A stretch of DNA of 9,938 nt from Chloroflexota bacterium (GTDB taxonomy: Bacteria; Chloroflexota; Anaerolineae; Anaerolineales; Anaerolineaceae): assembly GCA_012797215.1 (NCBI GenBank), contig JAAZPN010000084.1, positions 1-9,938 of the forward strand. The letters are read 5' to 3'. A program made the translations under genes and the position numbers. Shown here piece after piece: positions 1 through 6,479 of the stretch (position 1 is its first letter; each line of letters starts with the position of its first letter). The notes under the pieces were generated by a model. The model did not search any database, was not told where the DNA came from, and saw only the letters and a list, made by a program, of their open reading frames with translations.

Positions 1-1272
1 GAAGCACAAGCTGAAAAGAAAGATTTAGGTCAGGCAATTCTGAAAGAAATCAATCCGCCGCCGGAAGAAGAAGCCCATAAGAAAAGCTTCTGGAAAGCCA
101 TTTCCATTCCGGCGCTGGCAATCCTCACAGGTCTGCTCATCGGCGCGGTTATGATCGCGGCCACCAGCAATACAGTTTGGGCGGCCTTTGGCCAATCCAT
201 TTGGAAGGGTTTTGGCAGGGCTTTCGTTGAAATTGGCGCGGCTTATCAAGCCCTTTTCACCGGAGCAATTGGCGACCCTGTCCGCATTGTGCGGGCTCTG
301 GGTTCCGGTGACGCAAGAGAAATTCGCTCGGCGCTGAACCCATTCCTGGAGAGCCTGGTGCAATCCACGCCTTACATTTTCACCGGTCTGGCTGTCGCGG
401 TCGGCTTCCGCAGCGGTTTGTTTAACATTGGCGTGGAAGGGCAGCTCTTTATCGGCGCTGCTGCCGCCACATACGTGGGTTACGCCATCACCGGATTGCC
501 CGGCATCATTCACATGCCCCTGGCTCTGCTTGCGGGTGCCTTGGGCGGCGCGTTCTGGGCATTTATTCCCGGCTTTTTGAAGGCTAAAACCGGCGGGCAC
601 GAGGTGATTAACACGATTATGATGAACTGGATAGCCTTCCGCCTGACAGAATGGCTGCTCTCAGGACCGATGAGCCGCCCAGGCTCTGGCGGCATGCCCC
701 TCAGCCCGCTCATTCAGAAATCAGCGGAAATTCCGCAATTCTTCCAGGCTCCTATCCGCTTTCATCTTGGTTTCATCATCGCGCTGGCAGTGGCCTGGCT
801 GATAAATTGGCTGCTTTTCAAGACCACCTGGGGCTTGAACCTGCGCACGGTTGGCACTAACCCCCGCGCGGCAAAATATGCCGGCCTGAGCACCACCAAA
901 TCCATCATCACCGCTATGCTTATCTCCGGCGCGCTGGCTGGCACGGCCGGCGCGGTGCAAATTCTGGCGGTCAACCGCAGCATGGCGCTCGGCCTCTCGT
1001 CCGGTTACGGGTTTGACAGCATCGCCCTGGCATTGATTGGGAATAACACCCCGCTTGGCGTCATCCTGGCATCGCTGCTCTTCGGCACCTTGCGCAACGG
1101 CGCTACGCGTATGATGGTGGTTTCGGCTATTCCAATTGATATTGTCGACGTGATTCAAGCCATCATCCTGATGTTTGTCGCGGCTCCCGCGATTATCCGC
1201 GCGATTTATCACCTGAAGAAACCAAAGAAGGAAGAAGCTACTATCTTCCTCAGCGGTTGGGGAGGGAAATAA
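1..1272 (+). CDS. Nucleoside-type ABC transporter permease, first of pair (5' end outside window)
   Basis: Inner-membrane permease of the BPD_transp_2 family, the NupP/YufP/RnsC type that imports nucleosides together with a BmpA-like lipoprotein and a double ATPase. The reading frame is open from base 1: 50 codons upstream of the ATG at 151 encode a charged cytoplasmic segment (EAQAEKKDLG...) and a hydrophobic helix at visible residues 38-55. That ATG is therefore internal and the true start lies left of the window. Family hallmarks are FRSGLFNIGVEGQLFIGA (visible residues 136-153), a cytoplasmic loop TGGHEVINTIMMNW from residue 197, and GLNLRTVGTNPRAAKYAG from about 278, followed by glycine/alanine-rich helices. 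The stop TAA shares its last base with the ATG of the second permease, so the two are translationally coupled and probably form a heterodimeric channel. Nucleoside specificity is inferred from family resemblance; sugars or related solutes remain possible. Confidence 0.93.
   Translation, partial: EAQAEKKDLGQAILKEINPPPEEEAHKKSFWKAISIPALAILTGLLIGAVMIAATSNTVWAAFGQSIWKGFGRAFVEIGAAYQALFTGAIGDPVRIVRALGSGDAREIRSALNPFLESLVQSTPYIFTGLAVAVGFRSGLFNIGVEGQLFIGAAAATYVGYAITGLPGIIHMPLALLAGALGGAFWAFIPGFLKAKTGGHEVINTIMMNWIAFRLTEWLLSGPMSRPGSGGMPLSPLIQKSAEIPQFFQAPIRFHLGFIIALAVAWLINWLLFKTTWGLNLRTVGTNPRAAKYAGLSTTKSIITAMLISGALAGTAGAVQILAVNRSMALGLSSGYGFDSIALALIGNNTPLGVILASLLFGTLRNGATRMMVVSAIPIDIVDVIQAIILMFVAAPAIIRAIYHLKKPKKEEATIFLSGWGGK
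1261..1265 (+). promoter_or_regulatory. Ribosome binding site that sets the start of the second permease
   Basis: GGAGG lies 6 bases before the ATG at 1272, inside the last codons of the upstream gene. It rules against the in-frame TTG at 1257, which would lie before this site. Confidence 0.8.
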
Positions 1273-2549
1273 TGACCACAGTAACCCAGACTATTAAGCA
1301 CAGACAGATTTCAGAAATATCGCCGGCGCGCAAGCTGTTTATGGGGATTGTTGAGCTCATCATTGGCGTTCTGATTTACGTCCTTTTTGCCGCTAAGTTA
1401 GCGCCAGAATTGATGACAACTTTTAACATGACTCCTGGCGGGATTGATGTGGGGACTTTAGCGGATTGGGTGTTACCATCCCGCATCACGCTGATTATCT
1501 TTGCCGTGATTTGCGTCGGGATTGGCGCGTTCCAAATCGTGAAAGGCTTCGGACGGGCTACCAACGGCCTGGTTGGCTTGTGCGGACTGCTGCTGGTCTT
1601 TGGTTTCCTTGTCTGGCAAGCCAGCGGCAAATCCTTGAACCTCTCTGGCATGCTCTCCAGCGCGGTCTTATTGGCAGTGCCAATCACCCTGGCCGCCTTC
1701 TCAGGCATCCTGGCGGAACGCTCCGGCACCATCAATATCGCGATCGAAGGGATGATGCTGATGTCGTGCATGTTCGCCGCGCTGGTCGGCAGTCTGACCA
1801 AGAGCGCCGCGATTGGTCTCCTCGGCGGGGTTCTTTCCGCGGTCGCTCTGGCGATGCTGCACGCGGTGTTGTGTATCAAGTATAAAATCAACCAGACGGT
1901 ATCCGGCACGGTGATTAATATCTTCTCAGCTGGGATGACCGCTTTCATCTCGCAAAAGTTCCTACAGAAGTACCAGAACCTGAACGCCCCGCCTATGCTC
2001 ACCCGCATCCCCATACCGCTGCTCTCTCGCATCCCATTCATCGGCCCCATTCTGTTCAATCAGAACTTGTTCGTGTATTTGATGCTCCTGACCTTAATCA
2101 TTCTTCAGGTAGCGCTATTTTCCACGCGCTGGGGCCTCAGACTGCGCTCGGTTGGGGAGCACCCCAAAGCCGCGGACACGCTCGGCATCGATGTCATCCG
2201 CACGCGTTATGTCGGCATGCTGCTGAGCGGCGTGGTGGCGGGCATCGCCGGCGCGTTTTTCACATTGGGTTCCGTTGGACGCTTTGATGAGGGCATGACG
2301 GCAGGGAAAGGCTTCATTGGCCTGGCAGCCATGATTTTCGGAAACTGGTACCCCATTGGCGCGTTGGGGGCTGGTCTGCTCTTTGGCTTCGCGGATGCCA
2401 TTGGCTCTAAGCTTTCGCTTTTGGGCAGCACCATTCCGCCCCAGTTCATGGGCATGGCGCCGTACTTGATTACGATGATTGTTTTGGCAGGTTTCATTGG
2501 GAAAGGACAGGCGCCTGCTGCAGAAGGCAAACCGTACGAGAAAGAGTAG
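1272..2549 (+). CDS. Nucleoside-type ABC transporter permease, second of pair
   Basis: Second permease of the importer, BPD_transp_2 family, NupQ/YufQ/RnsD type; 425 residues from ATG 1272. Hallmarks are RSGTINIAIEGMML (about residues 151-164), the cytoplasmic loop GLRLRSVGEHPKAADTLGID (288-307), and a glycine-rich C-terminal section with GKGFIGLAAMIFGNW. From memory, ordinary family members run to about 320 residues. This one has roughly 110 extra N-terminal residues with about three hydrophobic segments (near 19-36, 69-91 and 97-113) before the conserved core. The first permease also has a longer front end. The ATG overlaps the previous stop by one base and an intrinsic terminator follows 18 bases after the stop, so this is the last gene of the operon. 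The two permeases would form the transmembrane channel; the ATPase and binding lipoprotein must be elsewhere, probably upstream. The substrate is inferred, not shown. Confidence 0.93.
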   Translation: MTTVTQTIKHRQISEISPARKLFMGIVELIIGVLIYVLFAAKLAPELMTTFNMTPGGIDVGTLADWVLPSRITLIIFAVICVGIGAFQIVKGFGRATNGLVGLCGLLLVFGFLVWQASGKSLNLSGMLSSAVLLAVPITLAAFSGILAERSGTINIAIEGMMLMSCMFAALVGSLTKSAAIGLLGGVLSAVALAMLHAVLCIKYKINQTVSGTVINIFSAGMTAFISQKFLQKYQNLNAPPMLTRIPIPLLSRIPFIGPILFNQNLFVYLMLLTLIILQVALFSTRWGLRLRSVGEHPKAADTLGIDVIRTRYVGMLLSGVVAGIAGAFFTLGSVGRFDEGMTAGKGFIGLAAMIFGNWYPIGALGAGLLFGFADAIGSKLSLLGSTIPPQFMGMAPYLITMIVLAGFIGKGQAPAAEGKPYEKE

Positions 2550-2566
2550 CATTTTGCTGCACAGAT

Positions 2567-2597
2567 GCCCTCGCCATAAGCGAGGGCTTCTTATTTT
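2567..2597 (+). terminator. Intrinsic terminator of the importer operon
   Basis: A perfect 8-bp stem, GCCCTCGC/GCGAGGGC, encloses the 5-base loop CATAA and is followed by TTCTTATTTT. It begins 18 bases after the stop of the second permease. Confidence 0.9.
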
Positions 2598-2632
2598 GCC
2601 AGATATCATCGTCTAAATTGACCACAGCTATC

Positions 2633-2662
2633 CGTCATGACGAGCGTGCGAAGCGATACCCC
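2633..2662. repeat. Degenerate solitary copy of the intergenic repeat
   Basis: This stretch aligns with the 30-bp core of the tandem units below: it shares GTCAT, CGAGC, TGCGAAGCGAT and a closing run of C. It differs in the middle, where one pair of the small hairpin stem is lost. It lies 50 bases before the regular array. Confidence 0.6.
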
Positions 2663-2682
2663 AATGGGCACCGTGTCTCCCC

Positions 2683-2796
2683 ACGGGTTCCTCATCGCGA
2701 GCTGGTGCAGCAATCTCCCCGCGGTTTCGTCATCGCGAGCTGGTGCAGCGATCTCCCCGCGGTTTCGTCATCGCGAGCTTGCGAAGCGATCTCCCT
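2683..2796. repeat. Three tandem 38-bp repeat units (GTCATCGCGAGC type)
   Basis: The units lie at 2683-2720, 2721-2758 and 2759-2796 with an exact 38-base period. Each has an 8-base lead (GCGGTTTC in units 2 and 3), then (G/C)TCATCGCGAGC, a small hairpin, and GATCTCCC or AATCTCCC. Units 1 and 2 differ at four positions, and units 2 and 3 at four others. The hairpin stem is GCTG/CAGC in units 1 and 2 and GCTT/AAGC in unit 3, so two of the changes compensate. The core resembles the GTCATTGCGAG...GAAGCAATCTCC intergenic repeats that I recall from many bacterial genomes; that link is from memory. Confidence 0.85.
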
Positions 2797-2913
2797 GTCT
2801 GCATACCATCGTCATCCTGATACCCTTTCAAGCTATCCGCTGCCCGCTGCATCCTATTGATAAACCCATATTTTCTTAGGTCATCTCCAGCGATCCTGTG
2901 TAACATCAAAGAT

Positions 2914-2934
2914 GCGCCGAATCCTAAGCGGCGC
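2914..2934 (+). other. Possible leader hairpin before the exporter operon
   Basis: GCGCCG and CGGCGC form a perfect 6-bp stem around a 9-base loop, 64 bases before the ATPase start. It has no T-run after it, so it is not an obvious terminator. A stem this short could be chance in GC-rich sequence. Confidence 0.3.
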
Positions 2935-2997
2935 GCCCTCTATCGATTATGATAACCAACAAAGTCAGGCTGTAGAAATTTACAATGGAGGATCCTT

Positions 2998-3915
2998 ATG
3001 CAGTCCATTCATGTTGAACACATCAGTAAGAGCTTTGGCAATACCCAAGCAGTCCGGGATGTCAGCTTTGACGTGGTCCCGGGCGAGATATTTGGCCTAT
3101 TAGGGCCCAACGGCTCTGGCAAGACCACCAGCATCCGCATCATCCTGGATATTCTTCAGCCCGATTCCGGTTCCGTCTCCATTCTCGGCGGACCAATGTC
3201 GGAGGCTAAGAAGAACCAGATTGGCTATCTGCCCGAAGAGCGCGGTTTATACCAGGATATTCTCCTGGACAAATGCCTGGAATACCTCGCAACGCTGAAA
3301 GGGATGACCCCGCAGGAAATCAAACAGGAACTTCCGGCCTATCTTGAAGAGTTCGACCTGTGCGACCACCGCAAGAAAAAGGTCAAAGAACTGAGCAAGG
3401 GTATGCAGCAGAAAGCCCAGTTGATTGCCACCCTGATACACAACCCGCAGGTCATAATCATCGATGAGCCTTTCAGCGCGCTTGACCCGGTCAACACCCA
3501 ACTGGTCAAGGATATTCTGAAGCAGCAGCGCGACGCGGGTAAGACAATCATCATGTGCACCCACCAGATGAACCAGGTGGAACAGCTCTGCGACAAGATA
3601 GTGCTAATCGACAAGGGTGAAGTGCTGCTCTACGGCGGTCTGCAGCAAATCTATGAAAGCTTTGCTACCGATGATGTGCATATTAACACCAGCATGGAAC
3701 TTCCACAGAGCATCCCTGGCGTGCAAAAAATTGAGCGGCTGAACACGATGATTAAGTTGGAACCCCAGCCCGGCGTTAGGCCGCAGGAAATACTCAACAC
3801 ATTGGTTTCCCAGGGCATTCAACTCAACGCGTTTGAAATCGCGGTGCCTTCCCTCGATGAAATTTTCATCAAGGTGGTGAAAAAAGGAGAGCCCAGCGAT
3901 GAACAAAACCTTTGA
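2998..3915 (+). CDS. ABC-2 exporter ATP-binding protein (NatA/YhaQ type)
   Basis: Cytoplasmic ATPase that powers the two permeases encoded next; 305 residues. Visible motifs in order are Walker A GPNGSGKTT (36-44), signature LSKGMQQK (132-139), Walker B VIIIDEP (152-158) with catalytic Glu157, D-loop SALD (160-163) and the switch His189. The Q-loop reads GYLPEERGLY (76-85), with Glu where most ABC ATPases have Gln; from memory this is common in the NatA/YhaQ branch. The C-terminal part after about residue 210 fits the DUF4162-like extension of that branch. The start is well supported by GGAGG (2987-2991) six bases before the ATG. The end overlaps the next gene by 17 bases. NatA-type systems export ions, drugs or peptides; nothing here identifies the substrate. 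Confidence 0.97.
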   Translation: MQSIHVEHISKSFGNTQAVRDVSFDVVPGEIFGLLGPNGSGKTTSIRIILDILQPDSGSVSILGGPMSEAKKNQIGYLPEERGLYQDILLDKCLEYLATLKGMTPQEIKQELPAYLEEFDLCDHRKKKVKELSKGMQQKAQLIATLIHNPQVIIIDEPFSALDPVNTQLVKDILKQQRDAGKTIIMCTHQMNQVEQLCDKIVLIDKGEVLLYGGLQQIYESFATDDVHINTSMELPQSIPGVQKIERLNTMIKLEPQPGVRPQEILNTLVSQGIQLNAFEIAVPSLDEIFIKVVKKGEPSDEQNL

Positions 3916-5110
3916 GGTAGCCAAGTACGAGTACACCCACCACGTCGCCAGGCCGCGTTTTTGGATCGCGCTTCTCAGTGTGCCGCTTGGAATGATCGTG
4001 GTTATGCTCTTTTCAATCGCGGTTTCGCTCTCTTCTGTGAGCAAGCTGCCGGTGGGTTACGTGGATGAAGCAGGCTGGATTACGGTCCCGCCGATCGCCC
4101 CTGAAAAACGTTCTTTGTTTGAACCTGTCATTCCAATGGTTCCGTATGCGTCTGCGGGAGAGGCACGCGCCGCGGCGGAAAGCGGCAGCATCCAGGCTTA
4201 TTTTGTCATCCCAGAGGGCTACGAAGCCACCTTTCAGATTAAGTACTACTATAACGAGCCCCTAACAAGCACCATCCGCGGCCAAATCCAGCAGTTCTTG
4301 ACTGAAAACCTGTTTGTTGGCGTCAATGTTCCCAACCAAGCCCGCCTGGAGGCCGGCAGCATGTACACGTTGGTCTCATTAGATGGAACCAGAAGCACCG
4401 CGGAAAACGAAATCTCGAAAATCATACTGCCATTGGTAGTCGGTTTGCTTTTTGTTATCGTGGTCCTTTCCAGCGGCGGCTACCTGCTGCAGGCGGTGGT
4501 TGAGGAGAAGGAAAATCGCACGATGGAGATTATGGTGACCTCCGTCTCGCCGAACGAACTGATGGCCGGCAAGATCATCGGCAACTTGAGCGTTGGCCTG
4601 ACCCAGATTCTGGTATGGGCACTGCTTGCGGTGGTCTTTGTGCTGGTAATGGGAGACCGCATTCCATTCCTGCGGCAGCTGCATATTTCCTGGCCAAATA
4701 TGCTGCTCAGCCTGCTCTTGCTCCTGCCTTCCTTTGTTTTCACTTCCGCGCTAATGGCAATACTTGGCGCTACCGTGACCGATTCCCAGGAAGCGGCACA
4801 AGTAACAGGCCTGATTACGTTTCCTATCCTAATTCCTTATTATTTCTTCTCAGTATTGATGATGCACCCAAATGGCGCTTTTTCCCGGGCTCTCAGTTAT
4901 TTTCCGATGAGCGCCCCAGTAGCTATGACGCTCCGAATGGCATTCACGCGCGTTCCCGCCTGGGAAGTGCTCATGGTCATCGGAATCCTGGTGCTCTTCT
5001 CAATCCTCACTATCTGGTTGGCAGGCAAAGCGTTTCGCCTGGGCATGCTCAATTACTCCAAGCGGCTCAAGCTTTCTCAATTATTCAGGAAGGAGGCGCG
5101 CAATGAATAA
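3899..5110 (+). CDS. ABC-2 type exporter permease, first paralogue (NatB-like)
   Basis: Membrane component of the exporter, ABC2_membrane_3/NatB family, 403 residues. One helix near the N-terminus (21-44) is followed by a large extracytoplasmic domain (about 45-175). A C-terminal block of about five helices follows (near 176-200, 227-251, 266-290, 301-322 and 356-376). The family motif EEKENRTMEIMVTSVSP (202-218) lies in the cytoplasmic loop after the second helix, where the ATPase is expected to contact. AGGAGA (3885-3890) precedes the ATG, which lies inside the end of the ATPase gene. The last 8 bases overlap the second permease, so synthesis of all three proteins is probably coupled. It resembles the second permease in overall plan and in this motif, which suggests ancient duplication and a heterodimeric channel. 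The substrate is unknown. Confidence 0.94.
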   Translation: MNKTFEVAKYEYTHHVARPRFWIALLSVPLGMIVVMLFSIAVSLSSVSKLPVGYVDEAGWITVPPIAPEKRSLFEPVIPMVPYASAGEARAAAESGSIQAYFVIPEGYEATFQIKYYYNEPLTSTIRGQIQQFLTENLFVGVNVPNQARLEAGSMYTLVSLDGTRSTAENEISKIILPLVVGLLFVIVVLSSGGYLLQAVVEEKENRTMEIMVTSVSPNELMAGKIIGNLSVGLTQILVWALLAVVFVLVMGDRIPFLRQLHISWPNMLLSLLLLLPSFVFTSALMAILGATVTDSQEAAQVTGLITFPILIPYYFFSVLMMHPNGAFSRALSYFPMSAPVAMTLRMAFTRVPAWEVLMVIGILVLFSILTIWLAGKAFRLGMLNYSKRLKLSQLFRKEARNE

Positions 5111-6341
5111 GACCTGGAGCGTTTTTAAGCATGAGTTCCTCAAGACTGTAAGCCGGCGCTCTTTCATCCTGACGCTCATCCTGGTTCCTCTCATCCCCGC
5201 GCTTGTGCTTTGGATTCTAGGCAACCTGAGCGACTCACAATCCCAGAGCCTGCAGCAGGTCTTCACCGGCAGTCAGGCCCAATCCGCCCTGCCTTATGGT
5301 TTGGTGGATAAGAGCGGTCTGCTCACCGAAGCGCCGGATTGGGTTACCGAAGGGACTATTGTGTTGATTCCATCCAGCGCGGAAGCCCGCCAGCAGCTCC
5401 AGCAAGGAAAGCTGAAAGGCTACTACGAAGTCCCGCAAGACTATCTGAACAGCGGGTCCGTCCTGCTGTACCGGGAGGATGTGAACCCGGTGACTGGTTT
5501 CGAACAAACTACTACCATGGAAAACCTGATTGCTTATAACCTGCTTGGCAGAGATCAAGATTTGTATCTCAAGTACACCAACCCGGTTTCCTTTGTGGTG
5601 GAAGAAGTCAATCCTGCTATTGCGGAGAGCCGCGACATCGAAGACCCATTAGCGTTTTTCATCCCATATGGGGTAACGCTCTTTTTCTATATGATTGTTT
5701 TCATCACCTCAAGCATGTTATTAAGCGCGGTAGGGAAAGATAAAGACAACCGCGTGATGGAAATGCTGCTCTCCTCGGTCAGGCCAACCAGCCTATTTAT
5801 CGGCAAGCTCACCGGGCTTGGTCTGGCGAGCCTGCTGCAGTTGGCAATTTGGTTCGGTTCTGCGCTGCTGCTGCTGCGATTTACCGGGCAGACCTTTGCG
5901 CTGCCAATTGAAATGAATTTTTCACCATCGCTTTATATCTACGGTGTCTTGTTCTTTATTGTCGGCTTCGTCTTTTACGGCAGCCTGATGGCAGGCATAG
6001 GAGCAATGGCCCCGAACCTGCGGGAAGGCAGCCAGTCCACCTTTATGGTGGCGCTCCCGCTCATCCTGACGCTGGTCGCCATTAACAGCCTGATCCAAAT
6101 GCCGCACGGTTCCCTTGCCACCATTCTGAGCTTGCTGCCGCCAACCGCTCCAGTGGCAATGATGACCCGCCTGACCATTGGCGGCGTGCCAGGCTGGCAA
6201 ATCGCGTTGGCTTTCGGGCTGCTGGCGCTTACTGACGTTTTTCTCATCAAAGGCGTGTCAAACCTGTTTCGCTCCCAGCACCTCCTCACCGGCAGCAAGT
6301 TTTCTTTCAAGCTTTTCCTGCGGGAGTTGGCGCGGCGCTAA
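5103..6341 (+). CDS. ABC-2 type exporter permease, second paralogue
   Basis: Second membrane component of the exporter, 412 residues, with the same layout as its neighbour: helix at about 21-40, extracytoplasmic domain of roughly 140 residues, then five or six C-terminal helices. The cytoplasmic motif reads GKDKDNRVMEMLLSSVRP (211-228), aligned with EEKENRTMEIMVTSVSP of the first paralogue. The acidic EEKE has become GKDK. Both proteins begin MNKT and both carry SAPVAM or TAPVAM near the C-terminal helices. AGGAGG (5091-5096) lies 6 bases before the ATG, and the start overlaps the previous stop by 8 bases. A strong terminator 17 bases after the stop ends the operon. The divergence between the two permeases suggests an obligate pair rather than redundant copies, which is inference. 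Confidence 0.94.
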   Translation: MNKTWSVFKHEFLKTVSRRSFILTLILVPLIPALVLWILGNLSDSQSQSLQQVFTGSQAQSALPYGLVDKSGLLTEAPDWVTEGTIVLIPSSAEARQQLQQGKLKGYYEVPQDYLNSGSVLLYREDVNPVTGFEQTTTMENLIAYNLLGRDQDLYLKYTNPVSFVVEEVNPAIAESRDIEDPLAFFIPYGVTLFFYMIVFITSSMLLSAVGKDKDNRVMEMLLSSVRPTSLFIGKLTGLGLASLLQLAIWFGSALLLLRFTGQTFALPIEMNFSPSLYIYGVLFFIVGFVFYGSLMAGIGAMAPNLREGSQSTFMVALPLILTLVAINSLIQMPHGSLATILSLLPPTAPVAMMTRLTIGGVPGWQIALAFGLLALTDVFLIKGVSNLFRSQHLLTGSKFSFKLFLRELARR

Positions 6342-6357
6342 CCTGTTCAAAAAAAAT

Positions 6358-6392
6358 CAAAACCCCGTCCTATCTGGCGGGGTTTTGTCTTT
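6358..6392 (+). terminator. Intrinsic terminator of the exporter operon
   Basis: A perfect 10-bp stem, CAAAACCCCG/CGGGGTTTTG, encloses a 10-base loop and is followed by TCTTT. An A-run (6349-6356) precedes it, so it could also stop transcription arriving on the opposite strand. Confidence 0.92.
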
Positions 6393-6422
6393 GGACACGC
6401 CTGGCTGAAAAAGGATTAAAAT
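6392..6422 (+). promoter_or_regulatory. Possible promoter of the lipoprotein gene
   Basis: TGGACA (6392-6397) matches five of six bases of the -35 consensus, and TAAAAT (6417-6422) five of six of the -10 consensus. The 19-base spacer is long. Some promoter is expected here because a terminator lies just upstream. The predicted transcription start falls inside the inverted repeat at 6420-6458. Confidence 0.35.
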
Positions 6423-6458
6423 ATTCACAAGCGCGGCTCTGCGCGCGTTGCGAATATT
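6420..6458. repeat. Inverted repeat with AATATTC/GAATATT ends, upstream copy
   Basis: Arms pair as AATATTC/GAATATT (7 bp), one A/C mismatch, CAA/TTG, one bulged G, then GCGCG/CGCGC around the 6-base loop GCTCTG: 15 pairs in 39 bases. It lies between the proposed -10 box and the ribosome binding site of the lipoprotein gene. It could act as an operator in DNA or as a hairpin in the mRNA leader. A shorter relative lies just after the gene. Confidence 0.75.
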
Positions 6459-6469
6459 AAGGACCATGT

Positions 6470-6474
6470 AGGAG
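6470..6474 (+). promoter_or_regulatory. Ribosome binding site that sets the lipoprotein start
   Basis: AGGAG ends 5 bases before the ATG at 6480. The in-frame GTG at 6474 overlaps this site and is therefore not the start. Confidence 0.75.
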
Positions 6475-6479
6475 TGCTG

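Larger units (their letters stand above)
2598..2997. other. 400-base intergenic region with short repeats and an operon leader
   Basis: I see no convincing gene here. It carries the 38-bp tandem array at 2683-2796, a degenerate relative at 2633-2662, and a fragment GTCATCCTGA at 2811-2820 resembling the start of a sister repeat type. The last 100 bases hold a possible leader hairpin (2914-2934), a TATGAT (2948-2953) that resembles a -10 box but lacks a recognisable -35 box, and the GGAGG ribosome binding site at 2987-2991 for the exporter ATPase. Short open frames across the array translate the repeat itself and are not genes. Confidence 0.75.

Noticed and set aside
151..153. ATG at 151 as the true start of the first permease.
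   Set aside because: The frame is open to base 1 and the upstream codons encode a sensible charged segment and a helix that continues across this ATG; no ribosome binding site precedes it.
721..1212. Antisense open frames opposite the first permease, and similar ones opposite the other genes.
   Set aside because: They mirror well-supported genes, are rich in residues typical of reversed GC-rich codons, and lack ribosome binding sites and recognisable motifs.
2683..2796. CRISPR array.
   Set aside because: The units are directly adjacent with no unique spacers of 30 bases or so, and no cas gene is visible.
2618..2879. Two overlapping open frames of 80 residues each across the repeat array.
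   Set aside because: Their peptides simply translate the tandem repeat in two frames (for example VIASWC and FRHRELA), with no ribosome binding site and no protein-like pattern.
2857..2885. TTGATA as the -35 box of the exporter operon.
   Set aside because: No -10-like hexamer occurs at a suitable spacing; the best nearby sequence is TCATCT.
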